From DATJFQ01 sp035492775 (GTDB taxonomy: Bacteria; Acidobacteriota; Vicinamibacteria; Vicinamibacterales; 2-12-FULL-66-21), in the NCBI GenBank assembly GCA_035492775.1, contig DATJIW010000006.1, positions 1 to 64,000 of the forward strand: 64,000 bases of DNA, written 5' to 3'. Positions 59,392 through 64,000 of this stretch are shown here, one piece after another (the stretch's first letter is position 1; every line of letters starts with the position of its first letter). A program made the position numbers and the translations under genes. The notes beneath the pieces were generated by a model, which was not told the DNA's origin, did no database searches, and was given only the letters and a program-made list of their open reading frames with translations.

Positions 59392-60353
59392 TGAACGCCG
59401 TGCGGCTTGGCACGCGCGGCAGCCAGCTTGCGCTGTGGCAGGCGCGGGCCGTGGGCGCGCTCCTCGGGCAACGCGGCCACGCAGTGGAGATCATCGTCAT
59501 CAAGACGTCCGGCGATCGGCTGCAGGATTCCCGGCTTGCCGAGGTCGGAGGCAAGGGCCTGTTCGTGAAAGAGATCGAGGAAGCGCTGGAGCGCGGCGAC
59601 ATCGATGCCGCCGTTCACAGCGCGAAGGACATGCCGGCCGTACTGCCCGGCTGGTCAGTCGTCGCGGCCGCCCTTCCGCGCGAGGATCCCCGCGACGCGC
59701 TGGTGCTCCCCCGCACTCCCGAAACCGTCCACATCAGCGAGGCCGTGGCGCGGATCGGCGACAGCCCGACCATCGGCACGAGCAGCATCCGCCGGATCGC
59801 ACAGCTGTCGATGCTGCTGCCGCGCGCCCGCTTCGAGCCCGTTCGCGGCAACGTCGACACGCGACTGCGGAAGCTCGACGCCGGCGGATTCGACGCCCTG
59901 GTGCTGGCGGCCGCCGGCATGAAACGCCTTGGCTTCTCGAGCCGCATCACCGCGGCCATTCCCACCGCGGACTGCATCCCCGCACCGGGTCAGGGCATCG
60001 TTGCCATCGAGGTCCGCGCCGACGATCGGCGGATCCGATCGGCAGCCGAAGCGATCAATGATGAGGAGACGGCGGCGGCGCTCGACGCCGAGCGGGCGGT
60101 CGTCGCGGCGCTGGGCGGTGGGTGCCAGCTGCCGCTGGGTGCGATAGCGGAACGCGACGGCGTGGATTTGACGCTGCAGGCGATCGTCGCATCGATCGAC
60201 GGTCGTCGCAGCGTGAAACGAAGCGTTCGAGGCCCCGCAGCCCGGCCGGGCGATCTTGGACGCCGCCTTGCCGACGAGCTCGCGCGCGCCGGGGCATCGG
60301 CGATTCTGGACGGTGCACGGGCCGCGCATCGTCCTCTCGAAGGCAGCTATTGA
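59391..60353 (+). CDS. hemC: Porphobilinogen deaminase (hydroxymethylbilane synthase)
   Basis: The 320 residues begin AVRLGTRGSQLALWQA and contain AEVGGKGLFVKEIEEAL, HSAKDMP, GTSSIRR and RGNVDTRLRKLD. The dipyrromethane-cofactor cysteine is in GGGCQLPLG (Cys245). The enzyme joins four porphobilinogens into hydroxymethylbilane. The ATG overlaps the hemA stop by one base. Confidence 0.95.
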   Translation: MNAVRLGTRGSQLALWQARAVGALLGQRGHAVEIIVIKTSGDRLQDSRLAEVGGKGLFVKEIEEALERGDIDAAVHSAKDMPAVLPGWSVVAAALPREDPRDALVLPRTPETVHISEAVARIGDSPTIGTSSIRRIAQLSMLLPRARFEPVRGNVDTRLRKLDAGGFDALVLAAAGMKRLGFSSRITAAIPTADCIPAPGQGIVAIEVRADDRRIRSAAEAINDEETAAALDAERAVVAALGGGCQLPLGAIAERDGVDLTLQAIVASIDGRRSVKRSVRGPAARPGDLGRRLADELARAGASAILDGARAAHRPLEGSY

Positions 60354-60367
60354 ATGACGGACGTCCA

Positions 60368-61909
60368 ATGGCCATGACGAAAGAACCGTGCGTCTTCATC
60401 GTTGGTGCAGGCCCCGGAGATCCGGGCCTGATCACGGTGCGCGGGCATCGGTGCCTCGAGTCCGCAGACGTCGTCATCTACGACCACCATGTGCATCAGC
60501 GGCTGCTGCGGCTCGCACCGGCGGAGGCGGAAAAGATCGATGTCGGACCCGCGGCGCCACGGCCTCTCGATCAGGACGCGATTTCGCTGCTCATCGCGGA
60601 GAAAGCGCGGGAAGGGCGGGTCGTCGTCCGGCTGAAGTGGGGCGACCCGTTCGTGTTCGACAGCGGCGGGAAGGAAGCGCTGTTTCTACACGAACAAGGG
60701 ATTCCGTTTCAAGTCGTGCCCGGCGTGCCCGCCGCGATCGGGATGCCGGCGTTTGCCGGGATCCCGGTGACGTATCCAGGCGCCGGTGACGTCGTGGCGC
60801 TGCTGCGCGGGTACGAGTCGCAGTCCGATGCGACGCCTGCGCTTGACTGGAGCACGCTGGCGCGCATCGAAGGCACGACGATGTGCTACGCGGGCGCTGC
60901 GCAGATCGCCGGGATGGCGGAGGCGCTGCTCGCGCACGGCCGCTCCCCCGACGAAGCGGCGGCCCTGATTTACCGTGGTACGAGCCCGGCCCAGCAGACG
61001 ATAAGCGCGCCCCTCGGGCAGATTGCATCGCACGCGCGCGCGGGCGAGACGGCGCTTCTCGTCATCGGCGCGGTGGCCGGACTGCGCGAGCACCTGCGCT
61101 GGTTCGACGATCGGCCGCTGTTCGGCCGGCGCATCGTCGTGACCCGCACGCGCGAACAGGCGGGCGACTTCATCGACATGCTGGAAGAGCGCGGCGCCGA
61201 AGCGATCCATGCCCCCGCGATCCGCATCGCGCCGCCGGAAGACCTCGAACCGCTCGACGACGCCTGCCGGTCGATCGCGACGTTCGACTGGCTGGTGCTG
61301 ACGAGCGTCAACGCCGCCGACGCTTTCATGCGGCGACTGTTCGCCGTCTCGGATATCCGCGAGCTGAAAGGAGTGCGCCTCTGCACGATCGGCTCGTCAA
61401 CGGCGGAACGGTTGAAGCGCTATGGGCTGCGCGTCGATGTCGTGCCGGAGGAATATCACGCGGAGGCACTTCTCGAATCCCTTCGGGCTCATGGAGACAT
61501 CGCCGGCCGGCGCTTCCTGCTCCCGAAGGCGGACATCGCACGCGAGCTGATTGCCGAGGAGCTGAGGGCCAGCGGCGCGGACGTGACCGACGTCGTCGCC
61601 TACCGCACGCTCCAGGCGCCCGCGGAGCGGGGTGAGGATCAGGACGTCTACCGCATGCTGCTCGACCGCCAGATCGACGCGGTGACGTTCACGAGTCCGT
61701 CGAGCGTCGGCAACTTCGTCCGGATGCTCGGGGAGGATCAAGCGGTCGATCTGCTCCGGACGACGGTCGTCGCGTGTATCGGACCCGTGACGGCCGAGGC
61801 CGCGCAGCAGCTCGGCCTTGCCACGACCGTCATGCCCCGCCGGTTCACGATCGCCGATCTCGTCGACGCACTCGTCGAACACTTCAGCTCGCCGGTGTTG
61901 CACACATGA
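60368..61909 (+). CDS. Fused uroporphyrinogen-III C-methyltransferase/uroporphyrinogen-III synthase
   Basis: The 513 residues hold an N-terminal SUMT (CobA-like) domain (about 1-250) with VGAGPGDPGLITVRG and AIGMPAFAGIPVT. A C-terminal HemD domain (about 255-500) carries RRIVVTRTREQAGDF, DWLVLTSVNAADAF and VTFTSPSSVGNF. Usual SUMT motifs are altered: RLKWGDPFVFDSGG replaces the common RLKGGDPFVFGRGG, and the later THR segment reads TYPGAGD. The HemD half closes hydroxymethylbilane to uroporphyrinogen III; the SUMT half would divert it to siroheme/cobalamin. The ATG at 60,368 is used; a TTG at 60,350 is possible. Confidence 0.9.
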   Translation: MAMTKEPCVFIVGAGPGDPGLITVRGHRCLESADVVIYDHHVHQRLLRLAPAEAEKIDVGPAAPRPLDQDAISLLIAEKAREGRVVVRLKWGDPFVFDSGGKEALFLHEQGIPFQVVPGVPAAIGMPAFAGIPVTYPGAGDVVALLRGYESQSDATPALDWSTLARIEGTTMCYAGAAQIAGMAEALLAHGRSPDEAAALIYRGTSPAQQTISAPLGQIASHARAGETALLVIGAVAGLREHLRWFDDRPLFGRRIVVTRTREQAGDFIDMLEERGAEAIHAPAIRIAPPEDLEPLDDACRSIATFDWLVLTSVNAADAFMRRLFAVSDIRELKGVRLCTIGSSTAERLKRYGLRVDVVPEEYHAEALLESLRAHGDIAGRRFLLPKADIARELIAEELRASGADVTDVVAYRTLQAPAERGEDQDVYRMLLDRQIDAVTFTSPSSVGNFVRMLGEDQAVDLLRTTVVACIGPVTAEAAQQLGLATTVMPRRFTIADLVDALVEHFSSPVLHT

Positions 61910-62910
61910 ACGCGATGGCCACCACTCACACGCAATTCCAGCTGGATCTGCAGCGGCGGCCGCGCCGGCTGCGACGGACGGCGGCCATCCGGGCGCTCGT
62001 CAGAGAGACGCGGCTCGCGCCGGACAATTTCCTCTACCCGCTGTTCGTCGTGCCCGGCGAGGCGCAGCGGCGCGAGGTGCCCTCGATGCCAGGCGTCTAT
62101 CAGTTGTCGGTCGATGAAGCGATCGGCGAGGCCGCGGCGGCAAAGGCTGAAGGCATTTCCGGCGTGCTCCTGTTCGGATTGCCCGACAGCAAGGACGATG
62201 TGGGGAGCACGGCGTTCGATTCGGAAGCGCCGGTGCAGACCGCTGTCCGCGCGCTGAAACGAGAGGTGCCGGATCTGCTCGTCGTGACCGACGTCTGCCT
62301 GTGCGAGTACACATCGCATGGCCACTGCGGCATCCTGGTCGAGGACGAGATTTCGAACGATGCGACGGTCGAGCAGCTGGCGCGTGCGGCGCTGTCCCAT
62401 GCGGCGGCGGGCGCCGACATCGTCGCGCCGTCCGACATGATGGACGGCCGCGTCGGGCGGATCCGCGAAGCGCTCGACGGCGGCGGCTTCACGGGCACCG
62501 CAATCATGTCGTATGCCGCGAAGTACTGTTCGGCATTCTACGGTCCGTTCCGCGATGCCGCCGACAGTGCGCCGGCGTTCGGCGATCGCCGCTCGCACCA
62601 GATGGATCCCGCCAACGTCGAGGAGGCGCTGCGCGAGGTAGCGCTCGACATCGACGAGGGCGCCGACATTGTCATGGTGAAGCCGGCCCTGACGTATCTG
62701 GACGTCATCGCGCGCGTAAAGGACGAATTCGGGCTGCCCACTGCGGCGTATCACGTCAGCGGCGAGTACGCCATGCTCAAGGCCGCAGCCGCCAGGGGAT
62801 GGATCGACGAGCCGCGCGCGATGATGGAGACGTTGACGTCGATCCGGCGCGCGGGCGCCGACATCATCATCACGTATTACGCGCGGGAGGCCGCGCGCGC
62901 GCTCGCGTAA
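61906..62910 (+). CDS. hemB: Porphobilinogen synthase (5-aminolevulinate dehydratase)
   Basis: The 334 residues include FLYPLFVVPG, the zinc cysteines in DVCLCEYTSHGHCGIL (CxC...C), a first Schiff-base region MSYAAKYCSAFYGPFRDAA and the catalytic Lys in VMVKPALTYLDV. The enzyme condenses two 5-aminolevulinates to porphobilinogen. The cysteine triad marks the zinc-dependent class. The ATG overlaps the upstream stop as ATGA. It ends 12 nt from a convergent permease gene. Confidence 0.95.
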   Translation: MNAMATTHTQFQLDLQRRPRRLRRTAAIRALVRETRLAPDNFLYPLFVVPGEAQRREVPSMPGVYQLSVDEAIGEAAAAKAEGISGVLLFGLPDSKDDVGSTAFDSEAPVQTAVRALKREVPDLLVVTDVCLCEYTSHGHCGILVEDEISNDATVEQLARAALSHAAAGADIVAPSDMMDGRVGRIREALDGGGFTGTAIMSYAAKYCSAFYGPFRDAADSAPAFGDRRSHQMDPANVEEALREVALDIDEGADIVMVKPALTYLDVIARVKDEFGLPTAAYHVSGEYAMLKAAAARGWIDEPRAMMETLTSIRRAGADIIITYYAREAARALA

Positions 62911-62922
62911 CGCAAACGCCGG

Positions 62923-64000
62923 TCAGGCCGAGCGGAGCGCCAGCACCGGATCGACACGTGTGGCGCGGCGGGCGGGCAGGTACGCCGCGAGCAGCGCGAC
63001 GGCGAGCAGCAATGCGGCCGCCGCGATGAACGCCGCAGGATCGAGCGGCTGCACTCCGAACAGGAAACTCGCCAGCAGCTTCACCGCAAACGCTCCCGCG
63101 ACGACACCGGCGCCAATCCCGGCCAGGACCGGCGCCATCATGCTGCGGACGACGAGCCGCACGAGCGTGGGCGCGTCGGCGCCGAGAGCCATCCGCACGC
63201 CAATCTCCGCCGTGCGCTGTGTCACCGATTGGGAGAGGACGCTGTAGATGCCCACCGCTGCGAGCAGGACGGCTACGAGCGCGAACGTCGAGAGGACAGC
63301 CATCGTGAACCAGCGATCCGCCACGGATTCGCCGACCCGCTCCTCCATCGTTCCCATTTTGACGGGTATGTCAGGATCGACTTGCGTGATGATTCGATGG
63401 AGCGGCGCCAGCAAACCGGCCGCGCTGCCGCCGTTTGCGCGTACCGCGACGACCATCGACCAGCGCGTGCGCAACGGGCGCTGGAGATAGCTCACGTAAG
63501 CTTCGGGCACGATTGGCGCCGACAGGGCGTCGCTGCGAACGTCGGCCGCGACACCGACGATCGTCAACAGCGGCTCGTCTTTCGAGTCCATCCCCAAGTA
63601 CCGGAACCGCCGCCCGATCGGATCCTGGTCCGGCAGGTACTTCCGGACGAATTCCTGATTCACCACCGCGACCACGGGTTCTCCGGACTTGTCGGAGTCC
63701 TGGATGCCGCGTCCCCGGACGATCGGAATCCGCAGCGTTTCGAAATAACCGGGCGTGATGACGAAGTAATCCGCCGAGTAGGACCAGTCCAGCGCTCTGG
63801 GCTTCCCCTCCAGCACGAATGCTCCTGAGGGTCCGCCGCCCACCAGCGGAGGCGCATTGGTCGCACCGGCTGCTGCGACTCCGGGCATCGTGCGGATACG
63901 CTCGAGCAGCTGCTGATAGAACCGCGCGCTCGAGTCGGGTTCCGGATACTTCGTTTCCGGAACGACCATCTCGATCGCGGCAACGCCATGCGGATCGAAG
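62923..64000 (-). CDS. FtsX/MacB-like ABC transporter permease, acidobacterial ADOP type (5' end beyond window)
   Basis: About 359 residues are visible and the frame stays open to the window edge, so the N-terminus is missing. The visible part starts within a MacB-like periplasmic domain (VPETKYPEPDSSARFYQQLL), then an FtsX domain with TVFALVAVLLAAVGIYSVLS, RTAEIGVRMALGAD and the ending LPARRATRVDPVLALRSA. ADOP proteins are duplicated permeases without a linked ATPase, very numerous in Acidobacteria. Substrate and function are unknown. Confidence 0.85.
   Translation of the reverse strand, partial: FDPHGVAAIEMVVPETKYPEPDSSARFYQQLLERIRTMPGVAAAGATNAPPLVGGGPSGAFVLEGKPRALDWSYSADYFVITPGYFETLRIPIVRGRGIQDSDKSGEPVVAVVNQEFVRKYLPDQDPIGRRFRYLGMDSKDEPLLTIVGVAADVRSDALSAPIVPEAYVSYLQRPLRTRWSMVVAVRANGGSAAGLLAPLHRIITQVDPDIPVKMGTMEERVGESVADRWFTMAVLSTFALVAVLLAAVGIYSVLSQSVTQRTAEIGVRMALGADAPTLVRLVVRSMMAPVLAGIGAGVVAGAFAVKLLASFLFGVQPLDPAAFIAAAALLLAVALLAAYLPARRATRVDPVLALRSA

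Noticed and set aside
1..64000. tRNA, rRNA, prophage or insertion-sequence genes
   Set aside because: None was recognised in the intergenic spaces or among the coding regions.

Overview
The window is GC-rich, gene-dense bacterial chromosome, most likely from an Acidobacteriota member, possibly class Vicinamibacteria. The main clues are a pair of secreted VWFA proteins of the type common in Acidobacteria, an FtsX-like permease of the acidobacterial 'ADOP' type at the right edge, HEAT/TPR secreted proteins next to an ECF sigma/anti-sigma pair, and GC-rich coding with many 1-4 nt stop/start overlaps. This is inference from gene content; no rRNA gene is present. I saw no tRNA, rRNA, CRISPR array, transposase or prophage gene.

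Layout. (1) 1-26,275 is a large cell-surface glycan locus. It holds at least five GT-C type membrane glycosyltransferases, GT9, GT2 and GT4 enzymes, a capsule-type protein, an NAD-dependent epimerase, a flippase, two methyltransferases, a GNAT protein, a NodB-like deacetylase and three radical SAM enzymes. It also encodes secreted proteins: an STN-domain protein, a seven-fold Cys-repeat protein and a HEAT-repeat protein. (2) 26,279-32,686 is mixed: YqeY, a rhomboid protease, another GT-C protein, a cupin, a fused E1 alpha/beta dehydrogenase and a secreted beta-propeller-like protein. (3) 32,703-41,350 (minus strand) is a compact gas-vesicle operon with three GvpA-family proteins, three GvpF/L proteins, GvpG and GvpK. 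Inside it are a histidine kinase/response regulator pair and a tandem ArsA/Get3-like ATPase; no GvpN AAA+ ATPase is present. (4) 41,396-47,980 (minus) carries the oxidative pentose-phosphate genes gnd, opcA and zwf, then a HEAT protein, an anti-sigma factor and an ECF sigma factor. (5) 48,138-53,137 carries typA, a repeat-filled intergenic region, a prolyl-tRNA deacylase-like gene, an RlpA-like gene, an HD-domain gene and a fatty-acid desaturase. (6) 53,255-55,336 (minus) is the membrane part of an F-type ATP synthase (Z, I, a, c), with no b or F1 genes beside it. (7) 55,456-62,910 (plus) is a tightly overlapped operon: two VWFA proteins, then hemX, hemA, hemC, a cobA-hemD fusion and hemB, i.e. 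glutamyl-tRNA to uroporphyrinogen III. (8) An FtsX-like permease fragment ends the window.

Most noteworthy are the gas-vesicle operon with a Get3-like ATPase in the place where GvpN is normally expected, and the apparent CTG start that this ATPase needs to keep its first P-loop. Many genes also have a TATAAT-like -10 hexamer 5-9 nt from the start codon, which suggests leaderless transcripts; two of these are palindromic and shared by divergent genes. Finally, several repeat families have invaded intergenic and coding DNA.
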